Of a stretch of 8,154 nucleotides of DNA, positions 1-6,879 are shown one piece after another. Position 1 is the first letter of the stretch. Every line of letters begins with the position of its first letter. Source of the stretch: an uncultured bacterium (GTDB taxonomy: Bacteria; Actinomycetota; Actinomycetes; S36-B12). The position numbers and the translations under genes are program-made. A model generated the notes under the pieces. The model was not told the origin of the DNA. It saw only the letters and a program-made list of their open reading frames with translations, and searched no databases. Where the stretch lies: assembly GCA_903940375.1 (NCBI GenBank), contig CAJAKT010000434.1:1-8154 (forward strand), given 5' to 3'.

Positions 1-43
1 CACAACGGCAGTGCCACCGGCGAGCGACGGCCCCTCACAAGCT

Positions 44-80
44 GATGGGCCCGCCTCCCCCCAGCGGAGACGGGCCCATC
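44..80 (-). terminator. Inverted repeat, probable terminator of the secreted-protein gene
   Basis: GATGGGCCCG (44-53) is perfectly complementary to CGGGCCCATC (71-80). After one C/A mismatch the stem continues with CTCC (55-58) against GGAG (66-69), leaving a 7-nt loop. It starts 14 nt after the stop codon of the minus-strand gene ending at 95. There is no good U-tract on either side, so it would be a U-poor actinobacterial terminator or an RNA 3'-end stabiliser. Nothing else is seen in bases 1-94. Confidence 0.6.
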
Positions 81-94
81 GAGCGAGTTGTCGG

Positions 95-2617
95 CTAGCG
101 GACGCGATATGTCCGGGTCGTCTGGAACGCGCTGTACGCACTCGACGGAGCGGCAGCCGTTCCGACCACCGTGCACGTGCCCGGCTTCAGCATCGTCGCC
201 ACCGCACGACCACGAACGGTCGACACCGAGCAGATGCCCTTCGACGACTTGACGCGACTCCAGCGGACCGTGACGCCAGCGCTCGTCTTCACGGCCTTCT
301 TCGCGAGCATCACCTGCGTGCCCACGACGAACTGGCGACTGGACGGAGCCTTGATCCGCGCCGTCTGGCGGATCAAGGCCGTCGCCGCCTGCGGCACCAC
401 CGGGGACACCACAGGCACCTTCACCGGCTTCACCACCGCAGGCTCGGACGATCCGCTGCCCGAATCAGCTGCCGAAGACGAAGAACCGCCACCACCCGGG
501 GTCGGAGTAGGTACGACCGGGGTCACCGTGCCGCCGGCAACGGAGTAGTTGAGGAAGAAGGATCCATATTCATTGTCGTCGTAGCCATTCACCTGCACGC
601 TGTAGCTGGCACCCGGCGTCACCGGAAAAGTGACGGAACTCTGCGACCCGCAACCGTCGTCGTTGTCGGCAAGAGCTGGAGCCGCGAAGGTCCCCGCAGC
701 AAACACCGCGAGGGTCGTATCGAAACCGGAGCCGCAGGTGTCGATCGTGGCGGTCCCTGCTGACAACTCGGGCGCCGTCCACGTGAACCACACCGTGTGC
801 GTGGCGCGCTGGGCGGGTAGTTCACCCTGCTGAAGCGTTGCATGGGTGTTGTTGCCGATGGCCGTGACCGAACCGACAGGCAGGATCACCGCATTCTCGA
901 TGTCGTCGTTGGCGGGCGGCGGACCTGGCGGCGGCGGCAGCACCGGTGTGACCGCGTTGGACGGATCGGACGGCGCTGATGTCCCGATACCGTTCGTTGC
1001 GGTGACCGTGAACGTGTAGGACGTGCCGGGCGTCAGGCCGGTCACCTGTACCGTCCCGCCCGCTGCACCGGACAGCGTCCCCGTTGCCCCTGCCGGACTC
1101 GACGTCACCGTGTAATGGTCGATCGGCGAGTAGCCGTCCGCCACCGGAGCATCGAACGTGACGTCCGCTGTCGTGGCTCCGGTAAGCGTGGCATCTGCAT
1201 TCCGCGGCGCATCGGCAAGCGTCTGCGGGCGCGGCGTGCCGCTCACGGCGATCCGCACCGTCGTCCCGTTCAGCGAGGCGTAATCGTCAACTGGGGTGAG
1301 GAAGAACTGGTCGGACATCGCGTACCCGTACCCGTCATCGACCGCCGTGTACCGGAACGGAGTCATGTCGCCCGCGGTACTCACCGCCGGATAGTTGTTC
1401 AGGTCGAAGAGGTAGCCGCCCAAGATCGTGTTGAACGCCTGGGCGTGCCAGGAGGTTCCCCCCGCCAACTTGCGGACCCCGTGACACACCGGATCCATGT
1501 TCAGGACCAGCCGCTCACCCGGATCAATGGTGTACTCCACGGTCTGCCCCACGTCACAGCCGATACTGAACGGGACATCGGTCGGGGTGAGCGCTGTCGC
1601 CGTCGCCTCCGCATAGCCGACGCTCTCGCCCAGCGAGTTCACCGCATACACGCGGAACCACACCTGCTGACCGTCCGCGAGTTGCGCCTCCGTATACGAC
1701 AGGTTCGTCAGCCCCGACCTGCTGTAGCCGAAACCGGACGACGCATCCGTGAACGAGAACCGCACCGTGTACGTCAACGGGAGCCCGCCATCGTCCACCG
1801 GAGCAGTCCACGTGACAGTGGCCTGGCTGACCCCGCCGATCCCTGTCGCAGACGCCGGAGCGTCCGGCACGGTGTCGGGGCCGGGAGCAGCATGGGTGGT
1901 GGCCGTCGCCTCGGCATACGTCGCACTGGTCCCGATCGAGTTGATCGCATAGACCCGGTACCAGCGGGTCGCACTGTCCACCAGCGGCGAGTCGGTGTAC
2001 GTCAGGCCGGGCTGGGTCGCCACCAGCGTCGTGAATCCACTCAAGGCATCCGTGTCCGAAACGTCGATCCGGTAGCCCGTGAGATTGCTTCCACCATCGG
2101 ATGCCGGAGCGGACCAGGAGAGGTCGATCTGGTTGGCCCCACCGGTCGCCGACGGGGTGGTCGGCGCATCCGGCACCGTGGCCGGGACAACGACAGCGAC
2201 CTCGAAGCTGAGGCTGCCGACCGTGAACTGGACGGCAGCAGGCTGGGCGGTTGAGGGGGCGGTGAACCTTGCGCTGTCGTAGTTCTCGCTGGCAGTCTCA
2301 CCTGCGGCTAGGTGACTGAATCCCACCGACGGGATGAAGTGCAGGTCGACGGTGCCAACACCGAAGTACCCCGACGCAGGCACCGAGGCTGTCCAGCAGG
2401 TGCCGGGATCCAGGCTGACGGTCAGTACCTCGTTCGGGGCCAGGGTGTACGGCTGCGTCGCAACGGCATCGCACGCAAGCGGTGCTGGTACTGCGTTGGC
2501 GCCGGGCGCCACCGCCAGGGAGATCCCGCCGCCGATCAGCATCGCCACGCTGGTCACGAGTGCCAGCCCTCGCCTGCGCAGGGATGCAGATCGGTGTGCG
2601 ACGTGGCGATGACTCAT
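95..2617 (-). CDS. Secreted multidomain fibronectin type III protein
   Basis: This is an 840-residue exported protein, probably extracellular or wall-associated; its ligand is unknown. The ATG start is supported by AGGGAG about 7 nt upstream. The signal peptide has an Arg-rich N-region, a hydrophobic core (about 17-38) and an AxA site (A40-N41-A42), so cleavage after residue 42 is likely. Domain order by eye: a Cys-pair module (about 47-145), FN3-1 (148-241), FN3-2 (250-342), a second copy of the Cys-pair module (about 350-460), FN3-3 (466-557), a Pro-rich hinge (560-568), a PPC-like beta domain starting NDDIENA (570-694), a low-complexity Thr/Pro/Gly/Ser linker (697-745), and a C-terminal beta module (about 748-840). 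The mature chain has exactly eight cysteines in four close pairs: 49/74, 354/378, 628/656 and 796/815. None lies in an FN3 domain, which suggests four disulfides. There is no LPXTG motif, C-terminal membrane helix or catalytic motif, so binding or adhesion is more likely than enzymatic activity. It is encoded directly downstream of a two-component system. Confidence 0.9.
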   Translation of the reverse strand: MSHRHVAHRSASLRRRGLALVTSVAMLIGGGISLAVAPGANAVPAPLACDAVATQPYTLAPNEVLTVSLDPGTCWTASVPASGYFGVGTVDLHFIPSVGFSHLAAGETASENYDSARFTAPSTAQPAAVQFTVGSLSFEVAVVVPATVPDAPTTPSATGGANQIDLSWSAPASDGGSNLTGYRIDVSDTDALSGFTTLVATQPGLTYTDSPLVDSATRWYRVYAINSIGTSATYAEATATTHAAPGPDTVPDAPASATGIGGVSQATVTWTAPVDDGGLPLTYTVRFSFTDASSGFGYSRSGLTNLSYTEAQLADGQQVWFRVYAVNSLGESVGYAEATATALTPTDVPFSIGCDVGQTVEYTIDPGERLVLNMDPVCHGVRKLAGGTSWHAQAFNTILGGYLFDLNNYPAVSTAGDMTPFRYTAVDDGYGYAMSDQFFLTPVDDYASLNGTTVRIAVSGTPRPQTLADAPRNADATLTGATTADVTFDAPVADGYSPIDHYTVTSSPAGATGTLSGAAGGTVQVTGLTPGTSYTFTVTATNGIGTSAPSDPSNAVTPVLPPPPGPPPANDDIENAVILPVGSVTAIGNNTHATLQQGELPAQRATHTVWFTWTAPELSAGTATIDTCGSGFDTTLAVFAAGTFAAPALADNDDGCGSQSSVTFPVTPGASYSVQVNGYDDNEYGSFFLNYSVAGGTVTPVVPTPTPGGGGSSSSAADSGSGSSEPAVVKPVKVPVVSPVVPQAATALIRQTARIKAPSSRQFVVGTQVMLAKKAVKTSAGVTVRWSRVKSSKGICSVSTVRGRAVATMLKPGTCTVVGTAAAPSSAYSAFQTTRTYRVR

Positions 2618-2642
2618 GCGGTGCTCCCTGGCAAATCAACGG

Positions 2643-2667
2643 ACCGCACTGCAGCAGCATGTGCGGT
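2643..2667. promoter_or_regulatory. Inverted repeat in the leader of the secreted-protein gene
   Basis: ACCGCAC (2643-2649) and GTGCGGT (2661-2667) form a perfect 7-bp inverted repeat with an 11-nt spacer. It lies 26-50 nt upstream of the ATG at 2617, between the 18-bp palindrome and the ribosome binding site. It could be an operator half-site pair or a leader hairpin; the sequence alone does not decide. I could not place a convincing -35/-10 pair for this gene. Confidence 0.35.
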
Positions 2668-2712
2668 ATGCAGCACGACAATGAAGGACCGCCATCGCTC
2701 TGCAAAACCAGG

Positions 2713-2730
2713 CCTAGGGTTTTCCCTAGG
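2713..2730. promoter_or_regulatory. Perfect 18-bp palindrome, candidate response-regulator operator
   Basis: On the minus strand this reads CCTAGGGAAAACCCTAGG: two 7-bp arms around AAAA. It lies 22 nt after the kinase stop codon and 95 nt before the ATG of the secreted protein. NarL/LuxR-type regulators bind as dimers to inverted repeats of about this size, and such a regulator is encoded just upstream, so control of the secreted-protein gene is the leading idea. The alternative is an intrinsic terminator for the kinase gene, because the minus-strand transcript continues with CCTGGTTTTGC. The short stem and interrupted U-tract make this less likely. No second copy is seen in the window, including upstream of the regulator gene. 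Confidence 0.5.
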
Positions 2731-2752
2731 TCGCCTCCAAGGCTGTTGGCCG

Positions 2753-4450
2753 CTAGGCGCGGATGCGCAGGTTCAGCGTGGTGCCGGCGTCGGCCGGCGT
2801 GATGCGCCAGTCGCCGCCCGTGGCGGCATCGAGCCAGGTGAGCCCGAGGCCCGTGCCCGAGGGATCGTCGCTCATGAAGCCGTTGTCCTCGACCGTGACG
2901 TCGATGACGCCGTCGAGTTCCCGGCAGGTCACGGTGATGTGAGATGCGCCGCCGTGCCGGACCGAGTTGGCGACGGCCTCCTCGATCACATCGGCCGCGA
3001 TCTGCCAGCCGGCGCCTGCCGTGACATCGTCGGACACCAGAAGGTCGATTGTCGCGATGCCCTGCCACGCCACGGCGATCTGGTCGAGTCGCATCAACGG
3101 ATGCATCGGCGCTGACCCGCGATCGGACATGCCCGTCATCGCCACAGCCTCCCGCGCCTGCGCGATGGCCCGCTCGGCGCCCTCGGGGTCGTTTGCAGCT
3201 GCGGCGTTCTCCAGTTGGAGGGCGGCCGCGAAGAGCCGCGACTGGATCGTGTTATGCAGGAAGGTCGCGGCATCCGACTCCGCCGAGCGACGCTCAAGAA
3301 TGCCGAGGTGCTCATCCCACAGAGGCGCCGCGATGCTGGCACGCAGGCTGGTGATCGTGGCCTGACGGTCGGCGATGACGGTGTGAGCCATGGCACCGAT
3401 GAAGAACGCGAGGGGAATGCCGACTGCCAACGCGAGGGCGGCGGGCTCTCTCTGAGGCACACCGGTGGCGAACTCCATGGCCCGATGGGCCAACTCCGCG
3501 GGCAGCAGGAGCAGGAGGATGTACATCACCGCATTCGCCGCCATGCGATGCGCAGCACCCCACAGGGTCAACGGCACCACGATGAGTGCCGTAACGGCCG
3601 CCGCGGTCAGGCCCTGCAACAGCCCGAGCGAGCCGCCGTGCCAGACCAGGGAGTTCAGGACGAGCAGTCCGGTCATGAGCGGGAGCGCCCGACCGAACGG
3701 CACGGGGGTTGCGAGCACGCGCAGGAGAAATGGGCGAGCGCGGTCGGGGGCTTCCAGCTGCGGTGCCGGGCTGAACCACATCTCGTGACTCAGCGGACGC
3801 AGCCGCTCCTCGATCTCCTGCTGCACGAGCGCCGCCGTTCGGGCCGAATCGGCCGCGTCGGCGGAGTCGTCGAGGACCCGTGTCACATGCGACGACGTCT
3901 CCGCAATGCGCTGCAGGGCACGCGTCGTATGCACGTCGGCTTGCGCCTCGTCGAGCAGCCGCTCAGCCAGTTCGCGGGTGACGAGCTCATCGAGCAGCGT
4001 GCCGACTTTGGAGCGGTACTGGTCGTTGGCCGCCAGCGCTGCGCCGATGATCATCAGCCACAGCCCGAAGATGATGGTGGACGAGCCGATGCGTACTGCG
4101 GGCGAGGTCGTGGTCGTGAGATCCCACATCGCGGGCAACACAGCGATCACGACGCCGCGTGCGGCCGCGGCCGTCAGCACGAGGGCGATCACCAGCGCTC
4201 GGGTCGACGGCTTCCGTCCGTTCCGGTCGCCCACGGTCACGTAGCCCACGAGGAGCACGGCACCCAGCGCCAACTGCGACAGCACGCCGATCACGCACCA
4301 GGACAGGAGCACCTGCGTCGAGACGAATGGCTCGCGGGTGGCAGTCCACGCCGCGAAGAAGCCGATTGGCGCCGTGACGAAGAACGCGGTGAGTCCAAGC
4401 GAACGCCTGCTGCCGATCAGGTCCCACCGGCTGCGGGGCCGACCCGTCAC
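2753..4450 (-). CDS. Multi-pass membrane sensor histidine kinase
   Basis: This is a sensor kinase of 565 residues when started at GTG 4450. That start is chosen because it gives a GTGA overlap with the regulator stop and has GAGGA about 8 nt upstream; a start at 4552 would overlap the regulator gene by about 100 bases. Four hydrophobic segments (about 18-38, 48-71, 85-108, 121-141) are followed by a soluble, helix-prone stretch (142-240), then about four more (about 256-272, 279-298, 305-322, 336-358). The cytoplasmic catalytic part has a phosphoacceptor helix FLHNTIQSRL with His399 and Gln403, an N-box EEAVANSVRHGG (Asn495), a G1 box EDNG (522-524) and a G2 box GTGLGL (532-537). The HxxxQ spacing and short ATPase domain resemble HisKA_3/NarX-DesK-like kinases, which pair with LuxR-type regulators. 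No periplasmic ligand domain is evident, so the signal is probably sensed within or at the membrane. Confidence 0.9.
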   Translation of the reverse strand: MTGRPRSRWDLIGSRRSLGLTAFFVTAPIGFFAAWTATREPFVSTQVLLSWCVIGVLSQLALGAVLLVGYVTVGDRNGRKPSTRALVIALVLTAAAARGVVIAVLPAMWDLTTTTSPAVRIGSSTIIFGLWLMIIGAALAANDQYRSKVGTLLDELVTRELAERLLDEAQADVHTTRALQRIAETSSHVTRVLDDSADAADSARTAALVQQEIEERLRPLSHEMWFSPAPQLEAPDRARPFLLRVLATPVPFGRALPLMTGLLVLNSLVWHGGSLGLLQGLTAAAVTALIVVPLTLWGAAHRMAANAVMYILLLLLPAELAHRAMEFATGVPQREPAALALAVGIPLAFFIGAMAHTVIADRQATITSLRASIAAPLWDEHLGILERRSAESDAATFLHNTIQSRLFAAALQLENAAAANDPEGAERAIAQAREAVAMTGMSDRGSAPMHPLMRLDQIAVAWQGIATIDLLVSDDVTAGAGWQIAADVIEEAVANSVRHGGASHITVTCRELDGVIDVTVEDNGFMSDDPSGTGLGLTWLDAATGGDWRITPADAGTTLNLRIRA

Positions 4451-5091
4451 CCGCCGTCCTCGTCGACCTTGCCGGTCAGCTCGAGGTAGGCGCGTGCCAG
4501 TCGAACGCGCTGGTTGCGCTGGCTGTCCCGAGGGACGTCCAGCAGTTGGCACAGCCGGGAGATTGTCTGCTCGACGGCCTTCGTGCTGACGTTCCTCGCC
4601 TCGGCGATCGCCTGCGTGCTCTGGCCATCGGCCACCAGCCGAAGGACGTCGACCTGCGCCTCCGTCAACTGCGGCAGTTCATTGGCCGGCGTTGCCCGCG
4701 GCTTGAGCGGGTCGCGGGCAGCCTGCACGACCTGGGAGGCGACGACGGTGAAGTCATTGATATCCCCCTTGCTCAGATAGGCGGCGCCACGTGGCGGGAT
4801 GGGCATGCCGGGAGCGAGCAGCCGCGGGTCGCGGAACGTCGACAGGATGACGATGCCGATCTCGGGCTGGTGGTCTCGCAGGGCGTGCGCAAGGTCGATG
4901 CCAGTGGGACCCACCCCAAGGTCAAGGTCGATGAGGGCGACTTCAGCGTCGATGGTCGGCTGGAGGGCGAGGGCATCGCGAGCCGTGAGCGCCTGCCCGA
5001 CGACCATGATCCGCTGGAACTGGAGCGAGCTGACAATGGTCGTCAGGGTGAAGGGGTCGTTCTCGACGACGAGCACGCGATGCGCGGTCAC
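4447..5091 (-). CDS. NarL/LuxR-family response regulator
   Basis: This is a 214-residue DNA-binding response regulator, almost certainly the partner of the kinase that overlaps its 3' end. The start is GTG 5091, preceded by AAAGGGGAT. The receiver domain covers about residues 4-124: acidic pocket E10/D12 (VENDPF), phosphoacceptor Asp55 in ALIDLDLG, S84/T85 and Lys108 in AYLSKGD. The output domain (about 141-200) is a LuxR-type helix-turn-helix: LTEAQVDVLRLVADG, then STQAIAEARNVSTKAVEQTI as the HTH core. The acidic pocket is E-N-D rather than the usual D-D, a tolerated variation. The C-terminal tail (about 187-214) is rich in basic residues at first and acidic at the end. It lies 37 nt after tgt with its own good ribosome binding site, so co-transcription with tgt is possible. 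The 18-bp palindrome at 2713-2730 is the best candidate target in the window. Confidence 0.93.
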   Translation of the reverse strand: MTAHRVLVVENDPFTLTTIVSSLQFQRIMVVGQALTARDALALQPTIDAEVALIDLDLGVGPTGIDLAHALRDHQPEIGIVILSTFRDPRLLAPGMPIPPRGAAYLSKGDINDFTVVASQVVQAARDPLKPRATPANELPQLTEAQVDVLRLVADGQSTQAIAEARNVSTKAVEQTISRLCQLLDVPRDSQRNQRVRLARAYLELTGKVDEDGG

Positions 5092-5129
5092 CCGATCCCC
5101 TTTGCTCCTGATCCGGTGAGTCCCCCAAC

Positions 5130-6335
5130 TCAGTGATCCCTGTTCAGTACATCATCGCGCAGGTCGGTGAAGTGGCCTTCAACGATGCTGACCCGAATAC
5201 GGTCCAGCAAACGCACGATATACCGCTCGTTGTGGATGGTCGCCAGCGTGGAGGCGAGCATCTCCTTGGCCTTGAGCAGGTGGTGCACGTAGGCCCGCGT
5301 GTAATGGGTGCAGGTGTAGCAGTCGCAGGTGTCGTCAATGGGGTTGAAATCGCGGCGGTACCCGCCGTTGGTGAGGTGGAAACTCTTAACAGGGTGGTAG
5401 ACCGTCCCGTTGCGGGCATTGCGCGAGGGGGCGACGCAGTCGAAGGTGTCGGCCCCGTTCGCGACGGCAGTGAAGATGTCGGACACCTCGCCGATGCCCA
5501 GCAGGTGGCGGGGCCGGTCCTCGGGGAGTTCCTCGCAGACCCAGCGCACGATGGTGCCAAGCCGGTCCTTCTCCAGCGCTCCCCCGATGCCGAAGCCATC
5601 GACGTTCAGCGCGGCCAGCTCGCGTGCCGACTGGCGGCGCAGATCCTCGTACTGCGCACCCTGCACGACCGCGAACAGTGCTTGATAGGGACGGTGACTC
5701 CGCTCCCGTGTCAGTCGCTCGTGCTCCGCAACGCAGCGCTCGGCCCACGCCTGCGTGCGCGCGACGGAGCGCTCCTGGTACTCACGGGTGTTGAGCAGGG
5801 TCGTGCACTCGTCGAACGCGAACATGATGTCGGCGCCGATCTGGTGCTGCACCTGCATCGACACCTCGGGGGTGAAGCGGTGCATGCTGCCGTCGAGATG
5901 CGACTTGAACGTGACACCGTCGTCGTCGACATGTGCGAGGCGGTCCTTGCCGGCCGCGATGACATCGTCGGAGCGCACCGACTTGGCATCCATCGCGAGG
6001 ATCTTCTTGAAGCCGACGCCGAGCGACAGCACCTGGAAACCGCCGCTGTCGGTGATGGTCGGACCATGCCAGCCCATGAACGCCGCGAGCCCGCCGGCTT
6101 CGTCGACGATGTCGGCGCCGGGCTGCAGGTATAGGTGGTACGCGTTCGCGAGGATGACCTGCGCACCGAGTTCGCGCATCGTTTCCGGCAGGACGGCCTT
6201 GACCGTGGCCTTGGTGCCCACCGGGGTGAAGGCCGGCGTCTGGATGTCGCCATGGGGCGTGTGGATAACGCCGGCCCGCCCGAGGCCCGACTCAAGCCCC
6301 TGCTCGACGTCGAAGGAGAAGCCGCGGTCGGTCAC
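5130..6335 (-). CDS. tgt: tRNA-guanine transglycosylase (queuosine pathway)
   Basis: Tgt swaps guanine 34 of GUN-anticodon tRNAs (Asp, Asn, His, Tyr) for a 7-deazaguanine base in the cytoplasm. GTG 6335 gives 401 residues, overlaps the upstream stop as GTGA and has GGAGGGGGA just before it; the in-frame start at 6395 is rejected. Residues, with Zymomonas Tgt numbers recalled from the literature: DSGGFQV (Asp96 = D102), FDEC (Asp175 = D156, Cys177 = C158), Gln225 (Q203), Asp299 in TFDCV as nucleophile (D280), and zinc ligands Cys337, Cys339, Cys342 and His368. The spacing from Asp299 to Cys337 (38) and from Cys337 to His368 (31) matches the family. Two differences stand out. About 25 extra residues lie between 106 and 140, and the base-recognition loop GGLAVGE is replaced by GGALEKD (251-257). 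Both recall Tgt from Bifidobacterium and relatives, so this is a lineage-type enzyme and not a broken gene. No other queuosine genes are seen here. Confidence 0.95.
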   Translation of the reverse strand: MTDRGFSFDVEQGLESGLGRAGVIHTPHGDIQTPAFTPVGTKATVKAVLPETMRELGAQVILANAYHLYLQPGADIVDEAGGLAAFMGWHGPTITDSGGFQVLSLGVGFKKILAMDAKSVRSDDVIAAGKDRLAHVDDDGVTFKSHLDGSMHRFTPEVSMQVQHQIGADIMFAFDECTTLLNTREYQERSVARTQAWAERCVAEHERLTRERSHRPYQALFAVVQGAQYEDLRRQSARELAALNVDGFGIGGALEKDRLGTIVRWVCEELPEDRPRHLLGIGEVSDIFTAVANGADTFDCVAPSRNARNGTVYHPVKSFHLTNGGYRRDFNPIDDTCDCYTCTHYTRAYVHHLLKAKEMLASTLATIHNERYIVRLLDRIRVSIVEGHFTDLRDDVLNRDH

Positions 6336-6850
6336 TCCCCCTCCGGGGCGAGCACGTCCGTGGCCGGGAACAGATCGCGGGCGGGTGCGATCCACGCCCG
6401 GATCGGGGCCTCCAGCGCATCGTTCGACCCACCGCAGAACTGCGGACTCACATCGACCAGGGTCTCCGCGCCAGCGACGACGCTGAGGGCGATGCCCGTG
6501 CCGCCGGTGCAGCCCGACCCGAGGTCGGTGGCGTTCAGGCCCTGGACGGTCGGCAGCGTCGAGCCCAGGTTCTCCCAGACCGCGGCGGGCGTCGGCGCGT
6601 GCTCGTCCGCGAGCACATCGCCATAGCTGTCGACCACGATGTGAGCGTCGTCACGCGTGACCGTCAGGGTGATGCTGCGGTGGTACTGCGGTGGAACCGA
6701 TGAGTCGAGGAATGCGTACGTCACGACGGCATCTTCGGGCAGGCCCACGGGTTCCTCCGGGGTACTCGTCGCGCAGGCGGCCAGCAGGGCGGCTGATGTG
6801 AGGGACGCCACTGCCATCGTGATGGTTCGCCACTTCAGCCCTGCGCGCAT
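6332..6850 (-). CDS. Small lipoprotein of unknown function
   Basis: This is a 172-residue predicted membrane-anchored lipoprotein. It has a basic N-terminus (R2, K6, R8), a hydrophobic core (about 10-25) and the lipobox LAAC with Cys26 as the lipidated residue, followed by a short Ser/Thr/Pro/Glu spacer. The mature part (about 40-165) contains VPPQYHRSITLTV and VVDSYGDVLAD, which look like beta strands, and two cysteines (C114, C139) that could pair. I do not recognise the domain. The ATG has no Shine-Dalgarno sequence, but TAGGGT ends six bases upstream, which suggests a leaderless transcript. Its stop overlaps the tgt start (GTGA), so the two are probably co-translated, with no obvious functional link to tRNA modification. 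Confidence 0.82.
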   Translation of the reverse strand: MRAGLKWRTITMAVASLTSAALLAACATSTPEEPVGLPEDAVVTYAFLDSSVPPQYHRSITLTVTRDDAHIVVDSYGDVLADEHAPTPAAVWENLGSTLPTVQGLNATDLGSGCTGGTGIALSVVAGAETLVDVSPQFCGGSNDALEAPIRAWIAPARDLFPATDVLAPEGE

Positions 6851-6862
6851 CCCCAGACCCTA
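6851..6862 (-). promoter_or_regulatory. Candidate leaderless promoter -10 of the lipoprotein-tgt unit
   Basis: On the minus strand TAGGGT (6862-6857) is followed by six bases (CTGGGG) and then the ATG at 6850. A TANNNT element 6-7 nt before the start codon is the typical layout of leaderless genes in actinobacteria and Deinococcus, and no ribosome binding site is visible. No good -35 is seen. Confidence 0.45.
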
Positions 6863-6867
6863 CCGGC

Positions 6868-6873
6868 GAGAAT
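6868..6873 (+). promoter_or_regulatory. Weak -10-like element before the hydrolase
   Basis: GAGAAT lies six bases before the ATG at 6880, mirroring the arrangement of the divergent lipoprotein gene. It matches the TANAAT pattern except at the first base. The alternative is translation from a weak ribosome binding site (GGCGAG, 6865-6870). The whole divergent spacer is only 29 bases. Confidence 0.25.
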
Positions 6874-6879
6874 GACGCC

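Noticed and set aside
11..2254. Long plus-strand reading frames (11-763 and 1115-2254) opposite the secreted-protein gene
   Set aside because: Their translations are Arg/His-rich and low in normal composition, typical of antisense frames in high-GC DNA. The minus-strand frame has a signal peptide and recognisable domains.
3215..4489. Plus-strand reading frame of 424 codons opposite the kinase
   Set aside because: Arg/Gly/Glu/His-rich antisense shadow; the opposite strand encodes clear kinase motifs.
4451..4552. Longer start for the kinase at 4552
   Set aside because: It would overlap the regulator gene by about 100 bases and add an Arg/Pro-rich, non-family N-terminus; the GTG at 4450 has a ribosome binding site and a GTGA overlap.
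5117..5132. TGAGT/ACTCA inverted repeat at the tgt stop codon
   Set aside because: Only 5 bp, with no U-tract; too weak to call a terminator or operator.
6336..6395. Longer start for tgt at 6395
   Set aside because: The added 20 residues are Arg/Gly/Pro-rich, lie inside the lipoprotein gene and are absent from the family; the GTG at 6335 has a strong ribosome binding site.
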